DNA of 32,734 nt, taken from assembly GCF_001879695.1 (NCBI RefSeq), contig NZ_MNBL01000070.1, forward strand, positions 1-32,734. Reading direction: 5' to 3'. The position numbers were made by a program, and so were the translations under genes. Shown in pieces: positions 32,711 to 32,734 of this stretch (position 1 is the stretch's first letter; every line of letters starts with the position of its first letter). The notes below the pieces were generated by a model, which saw nothing but the letters and a program-made list of their open reading frames with translations, was not told where the DNA came from and ran no database searches. The stretch is from Nioella sediminis (GTDB lineage Bacteria; Pseudomonadota; Alphaproteobacteria; Rhodobacterales; Rhodobacteraceae).

Positions 32711-32734
32711 CCCGTTCCGAACTGTAGGATCGCG

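Overview
The window looks like a chromosomal segment of a high-GC alphaproteobacterium, most likely in the Rhodobacterales (Roseobacter/Paracoccus-like). The reasons are the strong GC bias, tight gene packing with 1-4 base overlaps, the set of families present (DUF2478, stand-alone AsnC-type domains, Hint_2 proteins, a DUF442-SQR fusion, an Anbu cluster) and a CueR/CopA pair. I saw no tRNA gene, insertion sequence, integrase, phage gene or CRISPR array.

Layout. Positions 1-2723 hold the 3' end of gatA, an Excalibur-type lipoprotein overlapping an AmpD-like amidase, and the RNase P RNA with its own promoter. Positions 2907-6743 (minus) hold a four-gene xanthine-oxidase-family molybdenum hydroxylase operon in the order FAD, 2Fe-2S, Mo, MoaD/ThiS-like, with every junction overlapping. 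Positions 6906-9872 (minus) hold copA followed by cueR, with a clear CueR operator promoter. A tandem array of four 11-bp units lies just upstream of that promoter. Positions 9959-13930 (minus) hold the Anbu proteasome-like cluster: ATP-grasp, alpha-E, transglutaminase, Anbu. Positions 14165-16343 (plus) hold beta-carbonic anhydrase, a DUF2478 protein and an AT-richer acetyltransferase gene. Positions 16472-19601 hold a stand-alone AsnC effector domain, a GlxA-type AraC regulator, a CaiB/AMACR-like protein and an enoyl-CoA hydratase/isomerase-like protein. Positions 19746-24073 (minus) hold an ABC exporter (ATPase, double-FtsX permease, HlyD adaptor), divergent from a Crp/Fnr regulator with an FNR-type box between them. 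Positions 25061-29015 (plus) hold a LuxR-type regulator followed by three tandem paralogous Hint-domain genes. Positions 29207-32710 (plus) hold a sulfide/persulfide operon: two half-size YeeE/YedE-type membrane proteins, an ETHE1-like persulfide dioxygenase, and a DUF442-sulfide:quinone oxidoreductase fusion.

How the genes may work together. The sulfide operon should import or handle thiosulfate or sulfane sulfur and oxidise sulfide and persulfides. The Crp/Fnr protein with a close cysteine pair is a plausible but unproven regulator of it. The Anbu set fits the predicted peptide-tagging and processing system described for this neighbourhood. The least explained block is the tandem Hint array: three proteins share a near-invariant C-terminal Hint module, with identical Cys-to-His spacing, behind divergent N-terminal domains, next to a LuxR-type regulator. 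It is the best candidate for an undescribed system here.
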